In this document: piece after piece, positions 1 through 10,264 of the stretch
Position numbering within the stretch: position 1 is the stretch's first letter
Layout of the letters: each line of letters begins with the position of its first letter
From: Hypomyces perniciosus
Taxonomy: Eukaryota; Ascomycota; Sordariomycetes; Hypocreales; Hypocreaceae
Length of the DNA stretch: 64,000 nt
NCBI GenBank assembly: GCA_008477525.1
Contig: SPDT01000007.1
Coordinates: forward strand, 558,001 to 622,000
Direction of reading: 5' to 3'
The notes under the pieces: model-generated
Seen by the model: the letters and a program-made list of their open reading frames with translations, nothing else
What the model was told of the DNA's origin: nothing
The model's database searches: none
Position numbers and translations under genes: made by a program

Positions 1-2760
1 TATAAAAGCTATACTCTTTTACTATTAATCTTTAAGACTTTTAGTAAACTTTTATATATTAAGATTTTTATAAAGTTTAATCTAAAGGATATATATTACT
101 TAATATTTATCTATAAAAAAGATAAATAAAAGATAATATTTCGCTGCTTATATAAATACTTTAAATATAATATTATACTATTAAACTTTATAAATTCCTT
201 TATAATTTTTAATAATATATTATAAAATCTAATTAATTCCATTTATATTATATATTTTAATAATATATTAATTTATAGCTATACTGTTAAAAAGTATATA
301 TAGTATATTTACCAGGTTTTTAAACAGCTAGAAAATATAAAGCTATATATGTATATTAATATATATATCTTTTATATTACTTTAATACCTTTCTTTAAAT
401 ATATTATTATATTTAATAAAATTAAAATAAAATAATTATATATTGAAACTATTATTAAATAGCTAATATTTAAAAGTATATATAATATCTTTATATTTTT
501 AAAATTTGAAAAGTTTAATTATTACTTTATAAAAAATTATAGTAAAATTAGGGTGTTTTTAATAGATTTTATTTATAAAAAGTAAAAAAGTTCTTTATAG
601 TTAAAGCCTAGCGCTTTTAAAGCTTTCTAATAGCTTAAAGGAAAGTTTTTAAAGAAACCTATTTTAATATATTATAACTTAAAAGCGCTAATTTATATAA
701 AAATAAATACATTAAACTATGTAATTAAAGCAGTATTAGCTTAATACTAGTAAAATACTTAATACTTTATAATCTATATATTAAAAAAGTTAAATAATTT
801 TAAATTATAGTATTATACTTTTAATATTAAATTCTTTATTGTTATAAAGGCTTTTTAAATATAAAGATATTATTTAGTTTAGATAAATATAGAGATTTAG
901 CTTATAATATACTATTTTAACTATTATTACTTTATAGATAAATAGAAACTTTTATACTAATAAATAAAAGGTTTTAATAAATTAACTTTATTTAATTTTC
1001 ACATTAAATATAAGCTAAAAAGGTTTAACTTTATTAATATTTTATTTTAATATTTTAATTTTTATAATTTTATTAAAATTAAAGAATTACAGTAAAGCTA
1101 TATATTAATAATTTTATAGTATTTTTATAGTATAGAAGCTAATAGCTTATATAAATTAAAAGGATATATAGTAATATATTATAATAATTAAAAATATTTA
1201 AAATCGCTTATAAATAAAAGTATTCTTTTAGTATTACTTTAAAGTAAAAGATAAAGATTAAATACTATTTAATAAATAATTTACCTATAAAGTATAATCG
1301 TTAAAGTTATAACTGCTAGTTTATAGGTTATATAGTAGACTACTGTAGGTCTACTGTTAAAACTATAAAAATCCTTATATTTAATTATTTTATAAATTTA
1401 ATAAAACGATTATTTTATTTAATATAAAGTTTAAAGTTAAAGAGTAATTAATATATTTTATAGTAATAATTAAATTATTAGTAATAATTAATTAATTTAC
1501 TATTAAAGTAAAATTTATATATAAATAAGTTTTTATATTAAAGTTTTAATATTATTTTATAATAACCTAACTATTAAATATTATAAAATTAATTATATTT
1601 TAAAATATATTATATTAATTTATTATTAGTAAAATATAAAGTAAAATATTAAGCGCTATATATCTATATATTATATTTATTAAATAAAAAAGGCAAAAAC
1701 TTATTAACTTTATAGTAAATTTACTTTATTATTAATACTAGAAAAACTTTTTAAAGGAATTTCTATAGATTTTATTATAGATTTACTAGAAATTCTAAAC
1801 TATAAAGGTAAATACTAAGATAATATAATTTTTATTATTATTAATTAATATATAAAATATACTTTATATATATTTATAATAGTATATATTATATATAGTA
1901 AAGTTATTAACTTTTTTATAGAATATATTTATTTAATTTTTAAAATACTATAAAAAATGATCTTTAATAAAGATTATTTATTTAAATTTAAATTTTAATA
2001 AAGTTTTTATTATTTATTTACTTATAAATAGCAATTTAATATTACTTTTTACTTATAGATTAATACTCAAATTAAATAATAGAATTAAACTTTAAAGTAT
2101 TATTTATATTCCTTTTTCAGTAAATAATAAAATAATTAGCTATAAAAATTATTTTTTATTTAGTTTATATATAATAATATTAAATATTCTATAATTAATT
2201 ATTTATTACCTTTTTTATTATTTAACTATAAATTTAATACTTCAAGTTATAATAAATTAACCTATTATAAATATTATATTAATATTATTATAAAAGTAAA
2301 AAAGCTTTAAGCTATTTATAAAATAGTTAAATAAATATTATAATAAAGTGAAAAACATATAAAAAGTAATATAATATTTATTAATTTAAAAAGAAATCTA
2401 TGATAGGCGATTAGGTATTATTTTCTATAAAATACTTAAAACTTTAATAATTTAGTAAAAAACCTATTAAAAAGGATATTAATTTGTACTAGATTAAACG
2501 CTAAATTAAAATAAATAAATTAATATATTAAATTTATCTTTTATTTTTTATTAAAATCTATAATATTTTTAATCTTAAACTATATTATAGCTATAAAGGA
2601 AAACCTTTTAACTTCATAGATTACCCTTTTAATGCTAAAAAGATATTTAAAGTTAAAAGAATTATTAATTATAAATATAAAAAGATATAATATTTATATA
2701 TTATTAAATGAAAAGACTATTGAAAGATTAATAATATTTAATAAAAAAAGCAATTTTATT
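1..2760 (+). pseudogene. Gypsy pol remnant: RT, RNase H, integrase, chromodomain
   Basis: Reading across the stops, 241-279 gives I-Y-I-I-Y-F-N-N-I-L-I-Y-S, which is the YFDDIL catalytic loop of a gypsy reverse transcriptase with both Asp codons turned to Asn by G-to-A change. Around 1800-1860 a stretch reads like the integrase strand containing the first catalytic Asp (IIIN followed by KYTLYI). At 1965-2090 a block fits the later integrase core (SLF-KFW, then the FHPQTDGQTE region). At 2640-2760 a block ending in a YLYIIK motif followed by KDY matches the end of a chromodomain (YLVKWKGY in intact members). Every reading frame is broken by many TAA/TAG codons. Confidence 0.8.
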
Positions 2761-2769
2761 AATATTAAA

Positions 2770-4469
2770 TTAATTGAAAAATATAAATAGTAATTTATTA
2801 GTAAATAATTAACTATTACTATTAAATATTATAAAGTTAAAGGGAATAAAATACTGCGCAGTTTTAACTAGTTAATTAAAAATTAAAAATAAACTTATAA
2901 TAGTATATATTTTATAGTAAATAAACAGTAATACTATTATTAAATAATAACTAATTCTCTGTGCTTTTAAATAGACTTTATTATAATGTTTTATAATAGT
3001 AAAATATACTTAAAGAAATATAAAAGTTTTAATATATTAATATATTGTATAATCATTAATAAGAAACTGCCTATTATAAATAAAAAATATATACTAAGAT
3101 AAATATATATATAATAGCAGTAATAATAGTAAAACAGTTTATTTGATTAAAAGTAATTTAAAGGTTTAAATACTTGAAATTTTAATAATAATACTGTTTA
3201 TTTATTATAGACTGTTTTTCTTTTTACTTTTTAATTAAGCTTAACTTTTATTATATTAATATAAGGTTTTTTTTATATTAAATTTACAGTAGTGCTATTA
3301 TAGACTAATTAATTATTAACTATTATTATATAGTAAAAAAGTAATATTAAAGTATTTATTTTATTAATAAAGGACTTTTAAGAATATTAAATTAATAGTT
3401 TAGCAGCATTAATAAATTAATAAATAATGAAATTATATAATTTATTATGTAAAAAATAATAAAAATATTTCTTAAAAGCAGTTAATATAATATAAATTAA
3501 TATAAAAAATTTTACTTTTTAATTATATAAAATTTATATTTATTATTATAATATTAAAAAGGTTTTTTTTTAACTTTATATTTTATTTAATTCAAAGGTT
3601 AAAATAATAATAATATAAAGTATAGTATTTATAGTAAATTAATAATAGTTTAATAGTTATATTTATATAGAATATGTATTAGGTTAAATTATTAGCACCT
3701 TTATAGTATTTTATTAATAAAGGTATAATAATTTTAAAGGGAGGGTATTTTAATAAAGATATAATTAAAATAATATTAACTGTAAGTGAAAATAGGCTTG
3801 CTATATTAAAGTTGTTAGATACTGTAAAATTACTATTATTCTTTAAAATTAAGCTATAAATATATTAAATAGGAAGTTATTGTAAAAGGTTAGCTATAAA
3901 AAACTTATAAAGTAGTGATATTTATTATAAAATAAAATAAAAACTTATAATAATAGGCTATATTAAAAAAAACTGCTAATATATAATAGGTTAGCTAGTA
4001 ATAAAAAGTAAAAGGAAGGAATATTTATAGAGATAATAGCTATAAAGTGAGAGAAAGTAAAAGAGAGAGAGATAAAAAGGAAAAAAAAAAAAAGAAAAAA
4101 AGAAAATAAGTAAGAATTAAAGTTATAAAAAAGAAAATAAAGTAAAAATATATATAATGCATTTATATATAGTAATAAATAAAAGGAAAAAAATAAAGTA
4201 AATTATTTATATATTAATAGTAAAACGTTAATTTATTATATAAAATTTCTTTATTACCCTTTATATTTAATTATATAAAAGTATACTTTTAAATTATAAA
4301 GTTAAAAACTTTTAAAGCTATTAAATGTATATTAAAGTATTTAAATTTACAGCTTAAAGAAGCGTTTATATAGAAAATAGTTATTATTTAATATAGTAAT
4401 AAAGTTTTAAAAGCTAGAAAAAAGCTAGTTAAATATAAAGTCTTTATTGGCATTAAAGTTAATATTATA
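2770..4469 (+). other. 3' region of chromovirus A without recognised domain
   Basis: About 1.7 kb lies between the chromodomain and the purine tract. The same stretch is retained in B (about 17950-19600) and C (about 56885-58605), so it belongs to the element rather than to a later insertion. I recognise no domain. A purine-rich, AAAG/AAAAG-type run occurs at 4050-4135. It could be a long 3' untranslated region or an extra reading frame erased by RIP. Confidence 0.6.
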
Positions 4470-4484
4470 AAAGGGGGGGTAGCC

Positions 4485-4746
4485 TATTAAAAGACTATAA
4501 GCTTTAAAGCTTTTATAATATTATATAGGCTAAAATATATATATAAAAGTAATTATAGTTTTTAAAGATATAGAACTTTAAAGACTAGTAAACTATTACT
4601 GCTATATTTAACTATTAGTTTTTAATTTATTACCTGCTTATTAGCATTTATTTCTCCTCTAAATAATTGCTCTTTAACCTCCTCTACTTTTCCCTAGGGT
4701 CGCAGCCCCTCGCCTAATCTATCTGCCCTAAAGAGGTTCTTTGACA
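4485..4746 (+). repeat. 3' LTR of chromovirus A
   Basis: This 262-bp repeat starts TATTAAAAGACT (TG mutated to TA) and ends CTTTGACA, so it fits the TG...CA rule. It has the same length as the LTRs at 12909-13170, 19612-19873 and 44781-45042. It is preceded by the purine tract and the tetranucleotide AGCC. The 3' third (CGCAGCCCCTCGCCTAATC) is the best-preserved part in all copies. Confidence 0.9.
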
Positions 4747-4747
4747 G

Positions 4748-5218
4748 TAAGTCAGGAAATTCCTGTTATCTTTAACAATAATAATTGAGCTAGGACCAGC
4801 TACCCCGCCTACCCTAGACTCAATACAATAGGCATAATGCCTATTATGAAAAATCTGACTAAAATGGATTCCTGTTTATATAGCTGTAAGTCGATTTGGC
4901 CGATTTCCTATATAAATGAATTTTATAGAAAATAGGAATATAGCTATAAACCCAATTCTGCCGCTATACACCTATGATCAGGTTAGAGGACTATTATAGA
5001 AGATAAAGCTATTATTTCTATAATCACTTCTATAAATAGCTGCATATACACTAGATATTCTATAGCTTTTCAGCTAATAGATTAGTTACAATTCAATTGT
5101 TTATCCATTATTAACCCAACTAGACTCTTAGTCGTTTCCTTATTGCTGCGTTATATACAGCTTCCTAGAAGCCACACATAAATAACGTTCAGTATAACCT
5201 TGTTATTTCAACAATAAT
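4748..5218 (+). repeat. Inverted-repeat arm 1 (outer end left)
   Basis: The arm contains the diagnostic strings AAAATGGATTCCTGTTTATA, GCTAATAGATTAGTTACAAT and GCAGCTTCCTAGAAGC-like sequence. Copies occur inverted at 5466-5929, 59954-60345 and 60736-60926, and direct at 8288-8665. This copy is among the least RIPed, with a locally higher G+C content. Confidence 0.85.
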
Positions 5219-5465
5219 AAAGATTATAAAAATAATAGAAATAATAATAGTAATAATAGTATTACTGTAACTATCATAGTATTTACAGTAAAAGCCTAGG
5301 AATAGCTTTTAATAGCTAAAAATCCTAAAGATACTAGTATAATTATTAGGATAAATACTATAAAAACCTGCTATAAGTGCTGTAATAGCGCTAAGGGAAG
5401 TACTATAATTATTAAAGAAAGCCTATTAATAAAGACTTAAAGAAAACCCTTTTGAGCTTATAATT
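5219..5465. other. Loop between the inverted-repeat arms
   Basis: This stretch separates the two arms of the inverted-repeat element. It begins with AAT-rich simple sequence and continues as AT-rich unique sequence. I see no reading frame, RNA gene or recognisable motif in it. Confidence 0.6.
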
Positions 5466-5929
5466 TATTAAAATAATAAGGTTATACTAAACTGTATTTA
5501 TATATAGTTTTTAAAACGTTGTATATAATATAGTAATAAAGAAATAATTAAAAGTTTATTAAGTAAATAATAATATAAATAATTACATTATATTCAATTT
5601 AATAATTAAAAGCTATAAAATATTTAATAATATATAGCTATCTTATAAAAATAATTGTAAAAATAATACCTTATCTTTTATAATAGTCTTTTAATTTAAT
5701 AATTCATATATAATAGTAAAATTAAATTTATAGCTATATTTTTATTTTCTATAAAGTTTATTTATATATAAAATTACTTAAATTAATTTATAGCTATATA
5801 AATAGGAAACTAATTTAGTTAGATTTCTTATAATGCCTATTATAAGCATTATATTCAATTTAAGGTAGGCAAGGTAGCTGGTTTTAGCTTAATTGTTATT
5901 ATTAAAGATAGAGAGAATTCCTAACTTAT
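5466..5929 (-). repeat. Inverted-repeat arm 2 (outer end right)
   Basis: This is the reverse complement of the arm at 4748-5218, more heavily mutated (for example TAAAATGG changed to TAGTTA-type strings). It ends GAATTCCTAACTTA, then runs into the pyrimidine-rich insertion. The same arm end followed by the same LINE sequence recurs at 60345-60467. Confidence 0.8.
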
Positions 5930-6025
5930 ATGATACGCATAAAAGCATATCCTTCCCTTTCCTTTCCTTCCCTTCCCCCTTTTATCCTTCATTCTCTCCT
6001 TTCCACCCCATTCTGTATCATTATA
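5927..6025. repeat. ~95-bp pyrimidine-rich insertion with 7-bp inverted ends
   Basis: Comparison with the equivalent place at about 60345 shows extra sequence here. It is bounded by ATGATAC (5930-5936) and GTATCAT (6015-6021), which are inverted copies. Its core at 5949-6012 is almost pure C and T on this strand (CTTTCC/CTTCCC runs). The second locus instead goes directly from CTTACA to CTAAAGTTCC. It could be a very small insertion element or a filler sequence; no coding capacity is credible. Confidence 0.6.
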
Positions 6026-8265
6026 TTAAAGTTCCTTGAGAACTTGGTCCTAGCGTTAGGCCTAATTCTAGGTCTAGCCAGAATAAAAAGATTATTTAAT
6101 TACATTAAAATCCTTGCTTTTTAGCCCTCCTTTTTAATAATACACTATTTATTTACTGCCCCCGCTTAATTTTAAATAGCAGCTATGAAAAAATCCTTTT
6201 GTAATAAACTATAAAGGTTTAGCTATATAAATAATATGATATCTTTATTTATTACTAACTCTTTTAATTAAATAATAGCCTAAACTATAGCTATAGTTTA
6301 AAAGCTTTAATAATAAAGTAAAGATAATACAATATTATTTAACTTTAAAAAATAAAAATAATATATTTGTTAAAATACCGCTTATAAAATAACCTCTTAG
6401 TAATATATAATAATCTTTTGAAAACTATATTTAAAAAAGGGGCAATAAAATAGATAGGTATTTTCTTTAACTAAAAGCTTAGCTTTAAAATATATGTAAA
6501 AAATAGGCTATAAAGACCTATATAGTAATAAATATACTATATAATATTTTAAACTTTAATTCAAGGGCTAGTTCATACTTTATATATTCAATAGTTTATA
6601 TAGATATGAAACCAATATCTTATTATAGGTTAAAAGTATAATATAAAGGCTTAAAAGTATATTAAATATAATACCTTCTTAACTATATAACCTAAATCTT
6701 TAAAATAGCTAAAAAGGTTACTTTTTAAATATAGAAAATAACTTTTATATGAATTTTATATAAAAAAAGCAGGATCCCTTTAATAATATAACTATTTAAT
6801 ATATAAAAGCTTTAATTTATAATTAAACAACTATAACTAAATAATTAAGATCCTTTTATCTATAAAACTTAACTAAATTAATATATATATAAATAAACTA
6901 TAGTAATACTTATAATAAAGCTATAATAAACTATATAGTTTATTAAAAACTATTTAAAAGTAGCCCTTTTCTTAAAGCCAACTAAAACTTAAACCCTTTA
7001 CTTAAATAATAAAGTTAAAACTATTAAGGAATTTCATAATTAAATAGTTATAATAGCCGTTAAAAATATAATAGTATTTATAAGTAGTTTATACTTTATT
7101 ATACAAGCAGTTAACTATAGCTTTTCTATATAGTAAAATAGTAAAAGCCTTTTAATAAAATATAATTAATTTAATTTAATATAAGTATTTAATAGTAAAG
7201 CAGCTAAGGCTTTAAAAGGCTTTAAAGCTGCTTTAATTAATAATAATAATATAAAGGATATCATTATTTATTTAAATAATATAGCTGTAATATACTATTC
7301 AAAGGGTATACCTTTAGATTTATTTTAATAAATCTTTATTAAATTTTAAAAACTAAAAAGTATATATAATAAAAATATATATATTTAATAATACTTTAAC
7401 TATTAAAAGGTATAAAGGAATAAAGCTATAGATTCATTAATAAAACTAAACTATAAATTATTAAAGTTAATAAACGTAATATTTATATTTACTTTCTTTT
7501 AATAAAAAGTTAAAGTGAACTTGAAGATCAGCTTTAAAACTTAATAAAAAGAGAATATACTTAATATATACCGCCTATTTAAATTAATAGTAGACTTTAA
7601 ATGCCTGAAAGAATTAATAATCCTATAAAGAAAGCTTTACTATCTATGAACTGCTAGGTCCTAGTATAAGGATTTTATATAGTATTATAAGCACTTTTAG
7701 TATAAAAATATATTAATAACTTGCAGCTGCAGTAAAAAGAAAGTATATAACTATATTTTTTATTGCAAGAAAATTAATAAAATATAACAATAGGGATTAG
7801 CTCCTTTAATCTGTAAACTAACCTTTTATTTATTAAAATCCAGCTATAACCTTTTTTTTAAGCAGTGCAGGCTTTAAGCTCTTTTAATAAAATACACCTA
7901 TACTGCTAAAAAGCTTAACTAAACTTAATTTTAATCCCAGTCATTTAATTCTTTCCTTTATATTATTACTCTTTTATCCTTTAAAGGATTTATTTGCAGT
8001 TTACTAATTAAATTACCTATAAGCTAGTAAAAGGCTAGCTCCCGAGGCTAAAGTTAACTTTAGTTACTTAATATACTATATAAAATACTTGCAGCTCCTT
8101 GACCTATTAACAGGAGTAAAGCTAGAAAGCTATACCCTTTAAAGCAATAAAATGCTAGATAAAGGGAGCTTATATATTTATTGATAATACTGTAATTAAA
8201 CCTAGTATAGTATATCCTTTTACTTTACTGGGATTAATAGCCTTTATTACAGGATATCAATAGGA
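6026..8265 (+). mobile_element. Tad-like LINE (non-LTR retrotransposon), 5'-truncated, RIP-inactivated
   Basis: This is the 3' part of ORF2 of a non-LTR retrotransposon. At 6208-6245 a frame reads F-S-Y-I-N-N-M, the YVDD loop of a LINE reverse transcriptase with Asp changed to Asn. At 7250-7440 a frame reads I-Y-L-D-N-I-A-V, then S-K-G, and further on R-N-K-A-I-D-S-L-I-K, which matches LINE-type RNase H (usually GNExADxLAK). Near 7700-7800 a block fits the C-terminal Cys/His motif after the RNase H in Tad-type elements (with FFxCxK). Stops are frequent. The 3' end probably lies near the TAT repeat at 8265. A further copy of its first ~120 bp is at 60346-60467. Confidence 0.72.
6130..7980 (+). 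pseudogene. LINE ORF2 remnant: RT, RNase H, Cys/His tail
   Basis: The domain order RT palm (about 6208), RNase H (7250-7440) and terminal Cys/His motif (7700-7800) follows ORF2 of Tad1/I-clade fungal LINEs. The RT fingers and the endonuclease are absent, so the copy was 5'-truncated or cut by the inverted-repeat element. Codons for Trp, Gln and Gly have turned into TAA and TAG, and Asp into Asn, as under RIP. Confidence 0.65.
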
Positions 8266-8290
8266 TATTATTATTATTATTATTATTATA
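8265..8290 (+). repeat. (TAT)n microsatellite
   Basis: About eight TAT units lie between the LINE remnant and the next inverted-repeat arm. A simple repeat here could be the degenerate 3' tail of the LINE. Confidence 0.75.
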
Positions 8291-8665
8291 GGCATTATGA
8301 GAAATTTAACTAAAATGGATTCCTATTTATATAGCTGTAAGTTAATTTAAGCGATTTTATATATAAATGAATTTTATAGAAAATAAAAATATAGCTATAA
8401 ACCTAATTCTGCTACTATATACCTATTATTAAGTTTAAAGGACTATTATAAAAAATAAAGCATTATTATATAATTACTTCTATAATAGCTGCATAAATAC
8501 TAGATATTCTATAGCTTTCAGCTATTAGATTAGTTACAATTTAATTTTTTATTCTATTATATACCCAGTAAACTCTTGATTATTTCCTTATTACTTTATA
8601 AAGGCAGCTTCCTAGAAGCTGCACTTAAATAAGGTTCAGTATAACCTTATTATTTTAATATATAT
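8288..8665 (+). repeat. Inverted-repeat arm 3 (outer ~110 bp missing)
   Basis: This matches arm 1 from GGCATTATGA onward (AAAATGGATTCCTATTTATA, GCAGCTTCCTAGAAGCTGCA, GTTCAGTATAACCTTATTAT). It lacks the outermost part found at 4748-4850. It is directly followed by a (TA)n run and the outer end of the gene cassette. Confidence 0.82.
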
Positions 8666-8671
8666 ATATAT

Positions 8672-8896
8672 AATTCCTCCGCGCTAGCAGCTATTATAGC
8701 CTATTAGCGCAGCAGGGTATTTTTACAGGATAATTAGTCTATCTCTCTGCTAAGGCTTACCAGGTTTTAACAGGACTATATAAAAGTAACCTAATATCCT
8801 ATATAATAAAGACTTTACTAGCTTTAGCTGTCTAGATGCCTATAAAGCCTATATATTTAGCACTAATAAGACGTTAATAGTAATAATAATAATAAA
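8672..8896 (+). repeat. Left inverted arm of the gene cassette
   Basis: It starts AATTCCTCCGCGCTAGCAGC and contains GTATTTTTACAGGATAA and TGTCTAGATGCCTATAAAGC, all found in reverse complement at 10222-10480. It ends in a short AAT run. Relative to the right arm it carries mostly C-to-T and G-to-A changes. Confidence 0.88.
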
Positions 8897-8900
8897 TATA

Positions 8901-8940
8901 TAGATCTCGGGATATATATATAGGTCTCGGGATATATACA
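8901..8940 (+). repeat. 20-bp unit in tandem, two copies
   Basis: The units TAGATCTCGGGATATATATA and TAGGTCTCGGGATATATACA lie head to tail just inside the left arm and about 120 bp beyond the stop codon of the gene. They differ at two positions, both transitions. Confidence 0.8.
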
Positions 8941-9057
8941 TAAATAACTGCTCTTGCTCTATGTAATGTTATAGTGAAAGTTAGTGTGATGGAGCTTTCG
9001 AGCGGGCATAAACAGCCATATATTTGCCGCCCCCAGGCAAAGATTCTAATGTTTTGC

Positions 9058-9948
9058 CTAGTTTGCACTGGGCCAGAGAAGACCACCACTGTTTCCATAA
9101 TGGCATTCCCTGTGGTCCTTTCCCTGGCACCCACTATTGCACCCTACATTGCCTTGTACGACGCCGTTACTGGCGGCCTGGTTCACATTGGCATAGGCCC
9201 AGTTGTGGTCGTAATATAAATCACTGGCAGGTTCGCCATGGCCGGCAAAGCAGTGGGTATGGGTCTGGTAGTTCGCATTTCCCTTGTGGTATGACATTAA
9301 AGGCTGATACCAGATTGAATGGCACCCAGATTCTGACCCCGCCGTCCACTGGCAGACGCGGGCATCACTTAAGGTAAACGTATGCCCAGATGCGAAGCTG
9401 AAAGTAACGGAAAGAACTTCATTAAAGTTGTAATTCAGTCCCTCAGTCCAGGTTTCAGAGACAGAGAAACTCGTAGTAATCCACTCCGAGCATTGGTCGC
9501 AATAGAAGCAGCTGCCCACCTGCTTCCATACTTGGGGCCAGTACCCCCATTCGTGTGTGTCGTACCATCTTTGGATCTCGGTCCTGCACACTGGTGGCGC
9601 TGACTCCCGCTTCGTCAGGTTACTGATAAATTCAGCGGATCGGTTATGGACGACTTCACCAGGCTGGTATTTGGTGCTAGTCACGTTATTCTGAATCCGG
9701 ATTGCGTGCAGTTGCTGACGGGTGTATAGATTCCGTTTCACTTCTATAGTTCCGTTAGGGTGCACGATTTCTGTGATAATGTCCTGGCTGGGCTGGCGGA
9801 TATGTTGGCAGACTGGGTCCGTAGTCCCCTCAGTGCATGAGATAAACGTGGCATTTTTCGGGGGCCTATTGCTGTCCGATCTCAAGATAATTGGGGTAGA
9901 AAAGCCGGCTGTCACTAAGGACAAGATCAGGGTGCTCCGAAACATCAT
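9058..9948 (-). CDS. Secreted cysteine-rich pre-pro-protein, effector-like, function unknown
   Basis: A 296-residue single-exon frame reads leftward from ATG at 9948 to TAG at 9058. Residues 1-18 form a signal peptide (hydrophobic LILSLVTAGF). Residues 19-114 look like a pro-region: it holds all five N-glycosylation sequons (Asn 32, 65, 88, 102, 110) and ends in a Kex2-type Lys113-Arg114. The predicted mature part (115-296) has ten cysteines at 121, 147, 150, 153, 199, 209, 233, 270, 274 and 282, with a C-x2-C-x2-C cluster, many Trp/Tyr, and an amphipathic Ser/Thr-Phe-rich stretch (160-195) suggesting beta structure. The next codon is also Met; A at -3 favours the first ATG. I do not recognise the family. 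The G+C content is far above the surroundings and there are no internal stops, so RIP has not destroyed it. Secretion is well supported; an effector or antimicrobial role is only inferred from context. Confidence 0.85.
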   Translation of the reverse strand: MMFRSTLILSLVTAGFSTPIILRSDSNRPPKNATFISCTEGTTDPVCQHIRQPSQDIITEIVHPNGTIEVKRNLYTRQQLHAIRIQNNVTSTKYQPGEVVHNRSAEFISNLTKRESAPPVCRTEIQRWYDTHEWGYWPQVWKQVGSCFYCDQCSEWITTSFSVSETWTEGLNYNFNEVLSVTFSFASGHTFTLSDARVCQWTAGSESGCHSIWYQPLMSYHKGNANYQTHTHCFAGHGEPASDLYYDHNWAYANVNQAASNGVVQGNVGCNSGCQGKDHRECHYGNSGGLLWPSAN

Positions 9949-10058
9949 GATGACAGATAAGAATGGAAATCTTTTTCCCAGATAATAAATTGGATATTAA
10001 GAGAAAGGAGGTGGGCGAGACAAGTGAAATACTATGAATAGAAGGATATTCGATTCAA

Positions 10059-10066
10059 CTTATATA
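10059..10066 (-). promoter_or_regulatory. Possible TATA box of the secreted-protein gene
   Basis: On the minus strand this reads TATATAAG, about 110 bp upstream of the start codon, in sequence that is not otherwise AT-saturated. Position and sequence fit a fungal TATA element, but there is no direct evidence of transcription. Confidence 0.35.
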
Positions 10067-10221
10067 CCTGACAAAGGACTATCTCGAGGTTTCAGAGGCT
10101 TTGTTCAACAATAATTCTTACGTAGGCATAGTTAGCGCCCTTGAATCCTTGCGCTTATCAATAGTACCTACCATTTCGGAACTACTAACGGCCCACTGCT
10201 GGTGATAAGCGCTACAGATAT

Positions 10222-10223
10222 AG

Positions 10224-10264
<41 letters not shown>

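Larger units (their letters stand above)
1..4746 (+). mobile_element. Ty3/gypsy chromovirus A, 5'-truncated by window edge, RIP-inactivated
   Basis: This is the right-hand part of an LTR retrotransposon of the same family as elements B and C further along. The window opens inside the reverse transcriptase, so the 5' LTR and gag lie outside. It runs reverse transcriptase, RNase H, integrase, chromodomain, about 1.7 kb of 3' sequence without a recognised domain, a purine tract (AAAAGGGGGGG at 4470-4479) and the 3' LTR. Differences from B and C are nearly all C/T and G/A transitions, as expected of RIP. The element cannot encode functional protein. The 3' flank starts GTAAG; the matching 5' duplication is outside the window. 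Confidence 0.88.
4747..5930. mobile_element. Non-autonomous element with ~460-bp terminal inverted repeats
   Basis: The left arm (4748-5218) reappears as its reverse complement at 5466-5929. The outer ends read about TAAGTCAGGAA on the left and the complement of TAAGTTAGGAATTC on the right. The arms enclose about 250 bp with AAT-type simple sequence and no reading frame. The left arm is the less mutated one. Long inverted termini are typical of Mutator-like (MULE) or foldback DNA transposons, but no transposase is present to assign the superfamily. The left end abuts the LTR of element A, so its flanking duplication cannot be read. Confidence 0.7.

Noticed and set aside
5930..6124. 64-codon frame across the pyrimidine tract
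   Set aside because: It spans the insertion and the LINE fragment; Ser/Pro/Leu content comes from the CT-rich tract.
8265..8290. Regular TAT repeat considered as a CRISPR-like array
   Set aside because: It is a plain trinucleotide microsatellite without spacers; the organism is a eukaryote.
8874..9603. Other reading frames overlapping the secreted-protein gene on both strands
   Set aside because: They overlap the coding frame at 9058-9948, lack signal or domain features, and one ends in a Tyr run made by the AAT repeat. They are shadow frames.
9722..9985. 87-codon plus-strand frame over the 5' end of the gene
   Set aside because: It is antisense to the signal peptide and pro-region, with no recognisable feature.
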